64,000 nt of DNA from Brevibacillus dissolubilis (GCF_006170445.1 NZ_VCNA01000003.1:372001-436000), one strand, 5' to 3'. Numbered from the stretch's first letter, positions 51,113 through 60,371 are shown. The notes: a model not told the origin generated them from the sequence alone. Numbers and translations are program-made.

Positions 51113-51910
51113 ATGACCACTCTTCCTCCGACCACTGCCAAGATCGAACTGAGACATGTGACCCATCTCTATGTGACGCCGCGTCAAGCGTTCATGGCCG
51201 TCAAAGGGATCGACTTGCGGGTTGAGGAAGGTGAATTCATCTGCCTGGTCGGTCCGAGCGGCTGCGGCAAGACGACGCTTCTCTCCCTGATCGCGGGGCT
51301 GGAGAAGCCGACTGCGGGCAAAATCTTCATCGATGGCGTCGAAATCAAGGGCCCGAGCCGCCAAGTGGGCTACATGCTTCAGCAGGATTATCTGTTCAAC
51401 TGGCGCACGATTGAGGAAAATGTGATGCTCGGTCTCGACATCCAGCACATCCGCAGCAAAGAGACGGAAGAATATGCGCTGCATCTGCTTGAGGAGATGG
51501 AATTAATTAACTTCCGCCACTCCTACCCGCATCAGCTCTCCGGCGGTATGCGCCAGCGCGTCGCCCTCGTCCGTACGCTGACCTGCCAGCCTGATATCCT
51601 GCTGTTGGATGAACCATTCTCCGCGCTGGATTACCAGACTAAGCTCAAGCTGGAGGATCTGATCATCGAAACCCTGCGCCGCCACAAAAAAACAGCCATC
51701 CTCGTCACCCATGATCTCAACGAAGCCGTCGCGATGGGCGACCGTGTCTTCGTCCTCGACCGCAATCCGGGGCGTATCCGCAAAGAAGTGATGATCCCAC
51801 CCCATATCCGCGAGCCTCTGCCCTTTTATGCCCGGAATGAAGAAGGCTTCACCACCCTGTTCAACCAAGTCTGGAAAGAGATGGAGGCGAGTTCACATGG
51901 AACGGACTGA
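51113..51910 (+). CDS. NitT/TauT-type ABC ATPase
   Basis: 265 aa. Walker [10 protein letters not shown], signature [13 protein letters not shown], Walker [13 protein letters not shown]-loop THDLNEAV. 6 bp after the SBP stop, with AAGGGAGG upstream. Energises uptake. Overlaps the permease start by 14 nt. Confidence 0.93.
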   Translation: MTTLPPTTAKIELRHVTHLYVTPRQAFMAVKGIDLRVEEGEFICLVGPSGCGKTTLLSLIAGLEKPTAGKIFIDGVEIKGPSRQVGYMLQQDYLFNWRTIEENVMLGLDIQHIRSKETEEYALHLLEEMELINFRHSYPHQLSGGMRQRVALVRTLTCQPDILLLDEPFSALDYQTKLKLEDLIIETLRRHKKTAILVTHDLNEAVAMGDRVFVLDRNPGRIRKEVMIPPHIREPLPFYARNEEGFTTLFNQVWKEMEASSHGTD

Positions 51911-52703
51911 CGTGGAACGCATACACCAAGCCTACCTGCGTGAGCAACGACGGCAAAAATGGCTGGTCACGACCACACAGCTCGCCCTCCTCATCCTCTT
52001 CCTCGGTGCTTGGGAATGGGCGGCCCGCGCTGGTACGATTAATGTATTGCTCTTTAGCTATCCGAGTAAAATCTGGGCCATGTTCGTCGAAAAAATCAGC
52101 GACATGAGCCTCTTCCCCCACATCGGTGTCACCCTCGCCGAGACCGTGATTGCCTTTCTGCTCAGCACCCTGCTTGGTGTCCTGATCGCTGCGGTGATCT
52201 GGTGGTCTCCTTTTCTCTCACGGGTGCTCGACCCCTATCTCGTCGTTCTCAACAGCATGCCAAAAGTGGCGCTCGGCCCGCTGTTCATCGTCGGTCTCGG
52301 GCCGGGATTGCTCTCGATCATCGCTACCACCTGTGCGGTCTCGGTGATTATCACGACGATTGTGATCTACACCAGCTTCAAAGAAGTCAACGATAACTAC
52401 ATCAAAGTGATCAAGACGCTTGGCGGCAACCGTTGGCAGGTATTCACCATGGTCATCCTGCCCGCCACCATCCCAGCCATGCTCTCTTCGCTCAAGGTGA
52501 ATGTCGGCCTCTCATGGGTCGGGGTGATCGTCGGCGAATTCCTCGTCGCGCAGAACGGCTTGGGGTACCTGATCATCTATGGCTTCCAGGTGTTCAACTT
52601 TACCCTGGTTATGGTCTCACTGCTCATTGTTGCCATTGTCGCAACGCTGATGTATCAAGGCGTTGCCTACCTGGAGCGGCAGCTGACCAGCCAGTTTAAA
52701 TAG
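51897..52703 (+). CDS. NitT/TauT-type ABC permease
   Basis: 268 aa, six helices, EAA loop near '[29 protein letters not shown]'; '[22 protein letters not shown]' is the typical C-terminal segment. ATG 51897 has GGAGGC 7 nt upstream and overlaps the ATPase, so they are translationally coupled. Confidence 0.92.
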   Translation: MERTDVERIHQAYLREQRRQKWLVTTTQLALLILFLGAWEWAARAGTINVLLFSYPSKIWAMFVEKISDMSLFPHIGVTLAETVIAFLLSTLLGVLIAAVIWWSPFLSRVLDPYLVVLNSMPKVALGPLFIVGLGPGLLSIIATTCAVSVIITTIVIYTSFKEVNDNYIKVIKTLGGNRWQVFTMVILPATIPAMLSSLKVNVGLSWVGVIVGEFLVAQNGLGYLIIYGFQVFNFTLVMVSLLIVAIVATLMYQGVAYLERQLTSQFK

Positions 52704-52714
52704 ATTGCAACACG

Positions 52715-52752
52715 AAAAAAGTCACGCCCGGTTGATGGGTCGTGACTTTTTT
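52715..52752. terminator. Bidirectional terminator
   Basis: AAAAAAGTCACG and CGTGACTTTTTT form a perfect 12-bp stem, between the ABC operon and the convergent CHAP genes. Confidence 0.94.
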
Positions 52753-52789
52753 CTCATATAAAGCGGATCGGTGATGATCCTCTGTCATT

Positions 52790-53698
52790 CTACGGACAGG
52801 TCGGTGCTACTTGTCCATCCGACCCCGTATAGACATACGCATCAGACACATACCCGCTGCCGATGTTGTCCCACAGGGTGGTCGTACCATAAGTGCCGGT
52901 CACGCTCTCTCCGCGCTTTTGGCACTTGATCGTGACGCTCGCACCGTCTGCCACAGATCCTACGATGCTATAAGACGTACCCGGTCCAGAACGCACATTG
53001 AGCGAGATTCCGCTCGTGTTGACCGTTCCCTTGATCCCGGTTGCCCCACTGTCTTTGATATGGATAAAGTTCTCCACCGAAGAGGCCAAAATCGTCCGCT
53101 TCCCATACACATGGGTGCCGCCCTTGTTGTACTCCTCGACCGTAATCGTGGATTTGTCAGCAGATACACTCTGCACGTAGGCGACATGTCCGTACGTACC
53201 GCTGTTCCATTGTGCGACAGAACCAACCGCCGGAATCTTGTCCACCGTATAGCCGATCAAGCGGGCATTATCATCCCAGTTGTTGGCATTGCCCCAGTGA
53301 CCAGACTTCCCATTCGGCCCCGCCATATAGTTGGAAAAGCTCACCTTCTGGTCGTTGTTCATCCGCCAAGCCACGAAAGAGACGCACTCGCGTTTGTAGA
53401 ACAGCCATGGGTCGGCTTGGTTCCAGCTGTCGTTTTTGTACGGATAGTCGTCCGTGCCAACCGTGTCGACATCGACCAAGCCTTGTACATCTACCCCAAA
53501 GCTCTCGCCTTGGACAGAGAAGCTGTGATCAGCTGCCAGCCCTTGTGATGCCGTAGCGGACTGCTGACTCACTGCCGATCCAAGATCAATTGCTTGCGTC
53601 TGTGCCACCGGATTGTTCCCTGTCATCGCAAAAGACGGTACCGACACCGCGGACACCAGCAGTACGGCTGAAGTCATCGTAAGCAGTTGTTTTTTCAC
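52790..53698 (-). CDS. Secreted CHAP-SH3 protein, copy 1
   Basis: 302 aa. Signal peptide (cut near 25), then a CHAP amidase/endopeptidase domain (Cys in RECVSFVAWRMNN, His in YGHVAYVQSV) and a C-terminal bacterial SH3 domain ('SLNVRSGPGTSYSIVG') ending in a Cys pair region. It would cut peptidoglycan and bind wall through SH3. Paralog of the next gene, about two thirds identical by eye. GTG start. Confidence 0.9.
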   Translation of the reverse strand: MKKQLLTMTSAVLLVSAVSVPSFAMTGNNPVAQTQAIDLGSAVSQQSATASQGLAADHSFSVQGESFGVDVQGLVDVDTVGTDDYPYKNDSWNQADPWLFYKRECVSFVAWRMNNDQKVSFSNYMAGPNGKSGHWGNANNWDDNARLIGYTVDKIPAVGSVAQWNSGTYGHVAYVQSVSADKSTITVEEYNKGGTHVYGKRTILASSVENFIHIKDSGATGIKGTVNTSGISLNVRSGPGTSYSIVGSVADGASVTIKCQKRGESVTGTYGTTTLWDNIGSGYVSDAYVYTGSDGQVAPTCP

Positions 53699-53717
53699 CG
53701 AGAGACATCCCCCTATC

Positions 53718-54608
53718 TTATTGGCAGGTAGGTGCTACTTGTCCATTTGAACCTGTTTCTACATAAGCATCAGATACATATCCGTTACCGACATAGTCCC
53801 ACAGATCGGTTGTAGCCAAAGATCCGGTGATCATCTGCCCGCGTTTTTGGCAGGTGATTCTGACCGTGGAGCCATCCGCTACGGTACCGACAACCGCATA
53901 GGCCGTGCTTGGGCCGGAGCGTACGTTCAGCGCGATTCCGTTGGAGCGGACGGTTCCGTATACTGCTGTGCCAAGGTCTTTGACGTGGATGAAGTTTTCC
54001 ACGGAGGAGGTGTAGATCGTGCGTCTGTTATAGTTATGGTTGTAGTTATAATTGTACTCCTCGATCGTGATTGTGGATCTGTCAGCAGATACGCTCTGTA
54101 CATAGGCCACGTGACCATAACCGCCGCTGTTCCATTGTGCAATCGCACCTACGGCTGGGGTTTTATTCACGGCATAGCCGATATTGCGGGCATTATCATC
54201 CCACTGATTGGCATTGCCCCAGTGACCTTGCAAGCCATTTGGACCTGTCATGTAGTTGTGGAAGTTCACTTTGTTGTCGTTGTTCATCCGCCAAGCGACA
54301 AAAGAAACACACTCCCGTTTGTAGAACAGCCATGGGTCTGCTACCGTCCAGCTGTCGTATTTATACGGATAGTCGTCGATGCCGAGTGTATCTGTCTCGA
54401 CAGTTCCCTTCACTTCGATGCCGAACGTTTCTGTTTGTGTGCGGTAGCTATGATCTGCTGAGCCGTCTTGTCCAACAGAGTTTACCTGCTGTTCACTGCT
54501 TTGGCTCTGCGTGCTCTCAAGCTGATTGTTCGTAGCTGCAAAAGACGGGACTGCCAGGATCGAAGCCATCATCGCGGTCGTAGCCAGAGTGGCAAAAATC
54601 TTTTTCAT
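53718..54608 (-). CDS. Secreted CHAP-SH3 protein, copy 2
   Basis: 296 aa with the same domains: signal peptide, CHAP (RECVSFVAWRMNN / GGYGHVAYVQSV), SH3 (ALNVRSGPSTAYAVVG). Tail-to-head tandem duplicate of 52790-53698, 19 bp apart. ATG 54608 has AAGGAG 9 nt upstream. The divergent 5' segment (residues 20-70) versus conserved catalytic part suggests different secretion/propeptide tuning. Confidence 0.9.
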   Translation of the reverse strand: MKKIFATLATTAMMASILAVPSFAATNNQLESTQSQSSEQQVNSVGQDGSADHSYRTQTETFGIEVKGTVETDTLGIDDYPYKYDSWTVADPWLFYKRECVSFVAWRMNNDNKVNFHNYMTGPNGLQGHWGNANQWDDNARNIGYAVNKTPAVGAIAQWNSGGYGHVAYVQSVSADRSTITIEEYNYNYNHNYNRRTIYTSSVENFIHVKDLGTAVYGTVRSNGIALNVRSGPSTAYAVVGTVADGSTVRITCQKRGQMITGSLATTDLWDYVGNGYVSDAYVETGSNGQVAPTCQ

Positions 54609-54933
54609 AATCATGCACTCCTTTTCTAAATATTGTAATAACTTTACTTACTAACATAATAACCGAACACTAATGTAATGTAAATAAAGATAATAACAAA
54701 AATTTAAAAATGTGAATCTTTATCAAATTATATCCAAATGAACATCGATATCACCCAACTCTGTTATATGAATCCGAATCCTGACAGCAGCCCTCATCTC
54801 CACTGATTGTACCTAGTTCCCCCTCACTTCTGCGGATCAAAAATGGATTCGTCCCTACATACGTTTGTACCTGTCAACCCCCACTGTGTTTGCATGTAAT
54901 AATACAAACCTTAAAGTGAGGTGAATATGAAAC
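54609..54933. other. Intergenic, no gene seen
   Basis: 325 bp, AT-rich near the CHAP gene, without a recognised promoter, hairpin or ORF that I can support. Confidence 0.6.
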
Positions 54934-55200
54934 ATGTATTTCGATCCGTATCAGAGAGGCCGTTGTATCATCTGCTTCCAAGATTGTGATTGGGATTGGG
55001 ACCCTATTCGCCGCCGTTATGTCCCTCGTTGCCGTAGAAGATGCCGTCCGGACCCAAGATGTTTCCTACGTGACTTGCGCCGCCGTCGGGACCACCGTGA
55101 TGGCAGGGACCGTGACCATGATCGGGGTCGCCGTGGTGGCTGGGACCGTGACCATGATCGGGACCGCCGTGATGGCTGGGATCGCGGCCGTCGCTGGTAA
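54934..55200 (+). CDS. Cys/Arg/Asp-rich low-complexity protein
   Basis: 88 aa. N-terminal half has six or more cysteines (CIICFQDC...CRRRCRPDPRC), the second half repeats RDHDRGRRGG-like units. Small charged repetitive Cys-rich proteins in spore formers are often coat or exosporium components; this is inference. GAGGTG lies about 10 nt before the ATG and a terminator follows at 55269. The opposite strand also has a His/Gly-rich open frame (55004-55306), which the terminator placement disfavours. Confidence 0.55.
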   Translation: MYFDPYQRGRCIICFQDCDWDWDPIRRRYVPRCRRRCRPDPRCFLRDLRRRRDHRDGRDRDHDRGRRGGWDRDHDRDRRDGWDRGRRW

Positions 55201-55268
55201 CCAAGTGCTTGACGGTAATTCCCCTTCTACCATTTTCAACAACGATATACACGAGCTTTTTCCACGAC

Positions 55269-55303
55269 AAAAACGAGCCTTCGACTGCAAAGGCTCGTTT
55301 TTT
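55269..55303 (+). terminator. Terminator after Cys/Arg-rich gene
   Basis: AAAAACGAGCC pairs with GGCTCGTTTTT, followed by T. Confidence 0.9.
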
Positions 55304-55320
55304 CATTCTGACTAATCAGA

Positions 55321-55965
55321 TTAACGTACAACCGTTTTACTGATGAAACCGACTAATACTTTCCCATTGGCGTCCGTGCTGGAACCGTAGAAGAAGTTGC
55401 CGGCATGACCCGCAACGTTAACCTGCGTTCCCTTCAGTGCGTATCCTCTTGATTTGCTTCCGGTTGCTGCTGTATTGAAGAAGTAGCCTTTGTCAGACTG
55501 AACCGTTACAACTTGCGGTTTGCTTACGGTGTAAGAAGTAAGAACCGTCTTTGGTACGTATCCATATTGCGTGTTGTAAAAGTCTGGATACCCACCCTGA
55601 TCGACTACAACTGCACCATACCAGAGGCTTCCAGATACGTAAGATGGATCTGTCGACGGGTAACTAAATACGTTGGCATTGTCTACAGCCACAATTGTCT
55701 TTTTTACAACGGTCGGAGCAACTGGTTTTTTCGGGGCTGGAGCGGCAGGTGCTGGTTTGGTTTGAGTATGCCCGCCTGAACCACCTGACGAAGAGCCGCC
55801 GCCGTTGTGATCATGATATTCGCCATACGAGAGTCCCCAGCTGTCACAATTGGTTCGACAGGTATGACCGCCATTGCTATCAGTACGGCCAGGATGAGCA
55901 GAAACAGAAGCGAGTGATGCCAGCACAAGAGCGCCGGTGATGAGTGCAGATACATGCTTTTTCAA
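55321..55965 (-). CDS. Secreted YHYH-motif domain protein
   Basis: 214 aa with signal peptide (cut near 23). 'AHPGRTDSNGGHTCRTNCDSWGL' and 'GEYHDHNGG' form the YHYH domain (HisxxHis pattern, with His, Cys and Asp that may bind metal). Pro/Ala linker, then two SH3-like beta blocks (about 90-214). TTG start with GGAGGG 7 nt upstream. Function unknown. Confidence 0.8.
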   Translation of the reverse strand: MKKHVSALITGALVLASLASVSAHPGRTDSNGGHTCRTNCDSWGLSYGEYHDHNGGGSSSGGSGGHTQTKPAPAAPAPKKPVAPTVVKKTIVAVDNANVFSYPSTDPSYVSGSLWYGAVVVDQGGYPDFYNTQYGYVPKTVLTSYTVSKPQVVTVQSDKGYFFNTAATGSKSRGYALKGTQVNVAGHAGNFFYGSSTDANGKVLVGFISKTVVR

Positions 55966-56053
55966 AAGAATTCCCTCCGAAATAAAAATTGGATAATCAT
56001 TCCACTTTATTTATTTTTACATTACAGTGAAAAATCCTTTTTTATCCGAAATA

Positions 56054-56080
56054 AAAAAACCGCCCAAAGGACGGTCTTTT
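56054..56080 (-). terminator. Terminator after TPR gene
   Basis: ACCGTCC/GGGCGGT stem with TTT loop, followed by TTTTTT on the minus strand. Confidence 0.8.
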
Positions 56081-56116
56081 GGATGTTGGTTCTGTTTCGG
56101 CAAGCATCCAATCAGC

Positions 56117-57073
56117 TTACCAGATTTTCCACCAAGGCTTTTTATCGCCGCCAGCAGTCTGTTCGCTGCCAGTGGTCTGCACTTGTGCGGATGGCTCTTC
56201 GAAGAGCTCTTGTGGGAGCTTGGAGATGAAGTCTTCGATCAGCGGACGGAATTGGTCTTGGGCGTTTTCCTGCAGTTCTTTGAGCACCTGCAGCGCTTTG
56301 TCCTTCTGGTCGGTTTGGAAAAGGGCGTTGATATAGTTGAAGCCAGTGTATGGCACGATAAACGTCGGTTTGTAATACTCCTCCGCGATTTGGATCAGTT
56401 GGTATGGGTACCCCGCCTGACCGAGTTCACCCGTGACGTTCATCACCAGCTCCTCGTGTCCATTGACGCGGTCAAGTGCACGCTTGTACATATTCATGCC
56501 GGTCAGAAGGTCTCCCTCGCGCAGAGAGATTTGCGCCATGACGAATAGTGGACGCCATGCCTGCTCGTGCTGGGCCAGCTCCTCCAAGCGCTCGAACAGC
56601 TCTTCTTTTTTACCCAGCTGCATGAAGGAAGCAACGATCCAGTTGACACCGTTTTCTTCATTCGGGTCAATCAAAAGGCCTCTTTTGAGGAATTCGGCGG
56701 CTTGTTCTTCTTGCCCTTCATGTGCATAGAGACGGGCGAGATTGATATAAGCCGGAGCGGATTCAGGGTAGATTTCGATTACGCGCTCCAACAGAGTTTT
56801 CGCTTGGTCAAATTCTCCTGCTTGAAGATGTACGATGGAACGGAACACCAATGCCGGTTCAATCGGTCCCCACAGCTCAACCAGACGGTCAGCAGCTTTG
56901 CTTGCCTCTTCGGTGAACTGATCTTGCAGCAGACGCATGGCAAATTGGCGCAGCTCTTCTTTATCATCCCACAACAGTTCTAAATTTTTAGGGAGGATTT
57001 TTTCGCGGAATTCGTCGCGGGACATTTGAACCGTTTGTCCATCTTCATTATGGAATTCAATAAATTCTGACAT
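56117..57073 (-). CDS. TPR-repeat protein (YpiA-like)
   Basis: 318 aa, all helical. Tetratricopeptide-like units at about 75-265 ('AKTLLERVIEIYPESAPAYINLARLYAHEGQEEQAAEFLKRGLLIDP' is one). Similar in layout to B. subtilis YpiA, and the next gene upstream resembles its neighbour YpiB. Scaffold function assumed. Start at 57073 has GGTGG 8 nt upstream. Confidence 0.8.
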   Translation of the reverse strand: MSEFIEFHNEDGQTVQMSRDEFREKILPKNLELLWDDKEELRQFAMRLLQDQFTEEASKAADRLVELWGPIEPALVFRSIVHLQAGEFDQAKTLLERVIEIYPESAPAYINLARLYAHEGQEEQAAEFLKRGLLIDPNEENGVNWIVASFMQLGKKEELFERLEELAQHEQAWRPLFVMAQISLREGDLLTGMNMYKRALDRVNGHEELVMNVTGELGQAGYPYQLIQIAEEYYKPTFIVPYTGFNYINALFQTDQKDKALQVLKELQENAQDQFRPLIEDFISKLPQELFEEPSAQVQTTGSEQTAGGDKKPWWKIW

Positions 57074-57184
57074 GTGAGTGGCCACCTTCCGTTTCTCTGT
57101 ATAGTACTAGTATTCGTCCCTTTTAGCCAAATTCCTTCAAAAAAAACGATTTCTCTGCGAGTCGCATCGAAATCGTCAAAAATG

Positions 57185-57565
57185 TTAGATCCACGCCTTT
57201 ATATTCACCTTGCGAATAAAGTCTTCCATCGATTCTTTCTGAGGTTCGGCCTGCTCCTGCGCCTCTTCCTCTTCTTCGATGCCCATCAACTGACGGAACA
57301 GTGCTTCATTGCGGGTCAACAGGGCAAAATCCAGCAACGCCTCGCGGGAGATGCGCTCCGCCTCCTGCTCCATCAACTGCTCCTCTAAAGCAATATCTGC
57401 TTCCACGATCGGAAAATGTCTATCCATCTTAGGAACCCGAATCACCCATTCAAACACGGTATCTGGATTCCGATCACGCCCTATGATATAAGCATGCTCA
57501 CCAATCGGCAAGGATTGCTCAAAGGAGTCGGCCACGATGATCACACGCTGTCCTAATTTGAACAT
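57185..57565 (-). CDS. IDEAL-like domain protein (YpiB-like)
   Basis: 126 aa. Beta-rich N-terminus; near residues 78-96 'REALLDFALLTRNEALFRQLMG' fits the IDEAL motif (L..IDxAL...D...F..L). The C-terminus is acidic Glu/Gln. In B. subtilis ypiA-ypiB-ypiF are adjacent, which supports the pairing with the TPR gene. ATG has AAGGAGG upstream. Confidence 0.65.
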   Translation of the reverse strand: MFKLGQRVIIVADSFEQSLPIGEHAYIIGRDRNPDTVFEWVIRVPKMDRHFPIVEADIALEEQLMEQEAERISREALLDFALLTRNEALFRQLMGIEEEEEAQEQAEPQKESMEDFIRKVNIKAWI

Positions 57566-57683
57566 AATGTGTCGACCTCCTTTCCTCTTTTTATCATACT
57601 GTCTTATATCCTTGTTGGAAAGTCCAAAATCGGCTAAACTGCATAGTAGAGCATGAGTTTGGATAAAGAGGTGCTGTATTACG

Positions 57684-58115
57684 ATGATTACCGGATGGTT
57701 TTCTTGGTTTATTCTATTCTGGATGATGGTATTGGTCGGCTTGTTTGCGATCGGTGGATACTTCATGTTCCGCAAATTCCTCAAGTCGATGCCCAAGCAG
57801 GACGGCAAGTCAGATCTTGACTGGCAGGACTACTACATCGACCAGACACGTGAGATGTGGACAGATGAAAAATTGGTGTTCCTCAATGAACTGGTAGAAC
57901 CGGTGCCAGAGCTGTTCCGCCCTGTCGCCCGCCGAACGATCGCAGGTAAGATCGGTCAGCTTGCCCTGGAGGAAAAAGCTCCCATGATCACGGACGAGTT
58001 GATCATCAGGGGGTATATTCTGGCGACACCTAAGCGTGACCATAAATTCCTGATCAGTCATCTGACGAGCAAGCAAATTGATTTTTCACCCTATGAAAAA
58101 TACCTAAATGCCTGA
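57684..58115 (+). CDS. yneK: DUF2621 family protein (YneK-like)
   Basis: 143 aa. One N-terminal membrane helix with 'WFSWFILFWMMVLVGLFAIGGYFMFRKFLKSMPK', followed by a 'SDLDWQDYYIDQTREMW' block typical of DUF2621, and a 'PVARRTIAGKIGQLALEEKA' helix. Membrane-anchored, cytoplasmic domain. Function unknown. GAGGTG lies about 10 nt before the ATG. Confidence 0.82.
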   Translation: MITGWFSWFILFWMMVLVGLFAIGGYFMFRKFLKSMPKQDGKSDLDWQDYYIDQTREMWTDEKLVFLNELVEPVPELFRPVARRTIAGKIGQLALEEKAPMITDELIIRGYILATPKRDHKFLISHLTSKQIDFSPYEKYLNA

Positions 58116-58177
58116 AACTTTTTCGGGAGCCGCTCGTATACCTTAATCAGATACACAAAAAGGAGTCTGATGACAAA

Positions 58178-58495
58178 ATGAAAATACTTGGATTCTTAGT
58201 CTTGTTGGGCCTGTTCATGATGGGGGCTTTCCTGCTGGTCGTACTCAAGGTGGTCGGCAAAGGCGCGAAGTTCCTCGGTGGTCACAAAGGCAGCCATTCC
58301 CATTTCAAAAAATATTCCAGCAGCGATATTTCCTTCTTCGGCCATAACAACCACCGCCAAAACTCTTACAAAAAATACTCCAGCAGCGACATTACCTTCC
58401 TCGGTCGCAGCAATCATGGCGGACACCAGCAATATGGACATGGTCATTATCATAATAAGAAGCATTCCAGCTTTAGCGGTTTTTTCAGCAGCTAA
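58178..58495 (+). CDS. Membrane protein with two KKYSSSDI repeats
   Basis: 105 aa. One hydrophobic helix (4-27), then a hydrophilic tail with two imperfect repeats of KKYSSSDI.F.G..NH (about residues 44-60 and 64-81), then a His/Gly-rich end. GGAGT is about 9 nt upstream of the ATG. Not recognised; may be a surface or coat-like protein. Followed by the second R2 repeat region. Confidence 0.65.
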   Translation: MKILGFLVLLGLFMMGAFLLVVLKVVGKGAKFLGGHKGSHSHFKKYSSSDISFFGHNNHRQNSYKKYSSSDITFLGRSNHGGHQQYGHGHYHNKKHSSFSGFFSS

Positions 58496-58620
58496 GAGTT
58501 GGGGCGTTGCGTTGGGATCTGACTCGTAGTCAGGGTTTTGGGAGCAAAGAATGAAGGCTCAGCGTAAAAGGTATGGAGATAAAGCTTCCGCGAAAAAACT
58601 TCAGAGTACTCTGTTGAGAG

Positions 58621-58655
58621 GCTGTCGGTTCTTGTACCGGCAGTCTTTTGATTTT
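58621..58655 (+). terminator. Terminator-like hairpin upstream of R2 copy 2
   Basis: CTGTCGGT pairs with ACCGGCAG (one G-T), then TCTTTTG and TTTTTT. Its sequence GAGGCTGTCG matches that of the hairpin at 15045, before R2 copy 1. Confidence 0.7.
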
Positions 58656-58696
58656 TTGGGGGATTGCTGATGGAGGGGTTCGGATTTTAACCGGGG

Positions 58697-58788
58697 AGCG
58701 ATAGGGAGTGATATCTGTTTTCCAGTCGCCTTTCCCTCTTCTACGAAGAGGCCGGTATCCTTACAAACAGATATCACTCCCTATCGCT
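58697..58788. repeat. R2 hairpin repeat, copy 2
   Basis: Outer arms 58697-58720 and 58765-58788 are perfectly complementary over 24 nt. The apical part TTCCAGTCGCCTTTCCCTC .. GCCGGTATCCTTAC is conserved with copy 1. Just outside, TTAACC recurs on both sides, with CCCC/GGGG flipped. Confidence 0.88.
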
Positions 58789-59267
58789 GGGGGTTAAACG
58801 AAGCCTGATCAGCATGTAGGGGAGGAGATAGGAAAAGAATGCAGGGTGAGAGAGTGCGGAACGCTGGCGCGGGGTTTTGGCGGGGGTGGTTTGTTGGTAG
58901 CTTTGAATCTCGGTCTTAGGGTCTTGGTGTTATGTTTTTAGCTTTGGAGTTTTAGCTCCTTGCTTCTAGCTTTGTACTTGGCTTAAGGCTTAGGGCTTCT
59001 ACCTTTAGTACCTTGCTGCTGCGTTACTCCTTTCCGAACTCTGGTGCTCTCCACTCTTTTCATTCCTGTTATTCCTATTTTTCCCATAACTCCTATTCTT
59101 GCTTTTGCTCCCACTCCCTTTTCCTCTCATTGACTGCATTCCACTTTATCCCCTCATTATCCCGTTCTACTTATTCTCCCTGTTCTACGGTATTTCAGCA
59201 CTGTTTTATCGACTCGTTACTAGTTGCAAGAGCCGCTTTTCATTCACCTTGCCCTACTCAGTACAGT
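58789..59267. other. Intergenic, pyrimidine-rich, no gene supported
   Basis: 479 bp with T/C-rich runs. Open frames there are low-complexity and have no ribosome site or family. A partial direct copy of the 3' end of the next gene is seen (CGTTACTAGTTG at 59216-59227 and 59286-59297). Confidence 0.6.
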
Positions 59268-60293
59268 TCAGCACGGTTCAATAGATTCCGTTACTAGTTG
59301 TAAGAGTTGCTCTTTGTTCTCCTGCAGCCAGTTATTCATCCGCAGAAAGCGGGTGAGTTGGGTTTCGGTTGTCTCTTGCGTGTCCAGTCCTGCGAGTTGG
59401 CGGCCGAGGTAGTGGATGAAGCTGACGATACGGCGGTTTTTCATGCAGAGGGGAATGGCTGTGATCTCTGCTGGTGTAAGGCGGGCGGTGGAACCGTAGC
59501 CTTGGAGAAATGGGGATAGTTGTTGTTGCCACGGGCTCCCTGCTTCTTTTAAAAGGGTGGTGAGAAAACAAGCCAGTTCCATGATGCGGACGTCGGGAGC
59601 GGTGAACTCGAAATCAAGGATGCCGCTGACCTGATTTTGTTGGTGGTTCACAAGCAGGTTGGTCTCCACGAAATCGGCATGGATGAGTTGGCAAGGTAGA
59701 TGTTGAATGATTTGGGAAGACGATGTTTCGAAGGCACGGACTTCGTCAAGGAGTGTCTGAAGTGCGTCTTCCAGATGTGCCCACTCAGGTTGATGCGGCA
59801 GTTGGAACAAGGTATCGCGGGTCACGAGTGGGTGGACTTCATACAGATGGGCATAGGAAGCATAGACTGGATGGGGGATTGCTTGGATGGTCGCCATCGC
59901 GGTCAGCAGTTCACCCATGGCGGCTCCGATGCTGTGTAGCTGTACCGGGTTGTCCAGACGGCAGCGTGTTCCTTCAATATAGGTAAACAGAGCCACAATC
60001 CGGCCATCTGGGAGTGTGAGGTAGGTCTGTCCCGTCTGTGTGGGAATCGGCTTGGGCGTCTGAAAAGACATTTCCATCTGCGCCAATTGCTTGAGAACGT
60101 TGTGTTCGTAGGCGACGATCGTGGGGTTTTGATGGTTTTGATAGATTCTCATGATGTGTAGCTGACCATCAATCAGCAGGCATCGGGTCATATTATTGAC
60201 CCCACTCCCGATTTCCTGCAATTGCCCAACAGCTTCTTCAGGGAGATATGGAAAATAGTGTTGCAGAATTTGTCGCATCATTTCCATTTTCAC
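59268..60293 (-). CDS. Phosphotransferase family enzyme (homoserine kinase type II/APH-like)
   Basis: 341 aa. The kinase-like fold has the catalytic 'LIHADFVETNLLV' (HxDxxxxN) and the metal Asp in 'ILDFEF'; an earlier 'GVNNMTRCLL' replaces the Gly loop. Group includes homoserine kinase type II, aminoglycoside phosphotransferases and choline kinases; the substrate cannot be told. GTG start with AAGGAT 5 nt upstream. Confidence 0.85.
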   Translation of the reverse strand: MKMEMMRQILQHYFPYLPEEAVGQLQEIGSGVNNMTRCLLIDGQLHIMRIYQNHQNPTIVAYEHNVLKQLAQMEMSFQTPKPIPTQTGQTYLTLPDGRIVALFTYIEGTRCRLDNPVQLHSIGAAMGELLTAMATIQAIPHPVYASYAHLYEVHPLVTRDTLFQLPHQPEWAHLEDALQTLLDEVRAFETSSSQIIQHLPCQLIHADFVETNLLVNHQQNQVSGILDFEFTAPDVRIMELACFLTTLLKEAGSPWQQQLSPFLQGYGSTARLTPAEITAIPLCMKNRRIVSFIHYLGRQLAGLDTQETTETQLTRFLRMNNWLQENKEQLLQLVTESIEPC

Positions 60294-60329
60294 GATCTAT
60301 CCTTTCTTTTTAAAAAAGTAAAACATGAT

Positions 60330-60359
60330 TGACGTTGTTCCTTTATGGGCGATATAATT
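60330..60359 (+). promoter_or_regulatory. Promoter of isoamylase gene
   Basis: TTGACG (60330-60335), 18 bp, TATAAT (60354-60359), 157 bp upstream of the isoamylase start, followed directly by the cre-like sites. Confidence 0.75.
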
Positions 60360-60371
60360 TGGCTAATGTGA

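Noticed and set aside
58691-58796. R2 hairpin with GTTAAAC end considered as an integron attC site
   Set aside because: Copy 1 lacks the core sites (RYYYAAC/GTTRRRY), and no integrase gene is visible.
59013-59297. 94-codon Ser/Phe/Cys/His-rich open frame
   Set aside because: Low complexity T/C-rich DNA, no ribosome site; probably non-coding.
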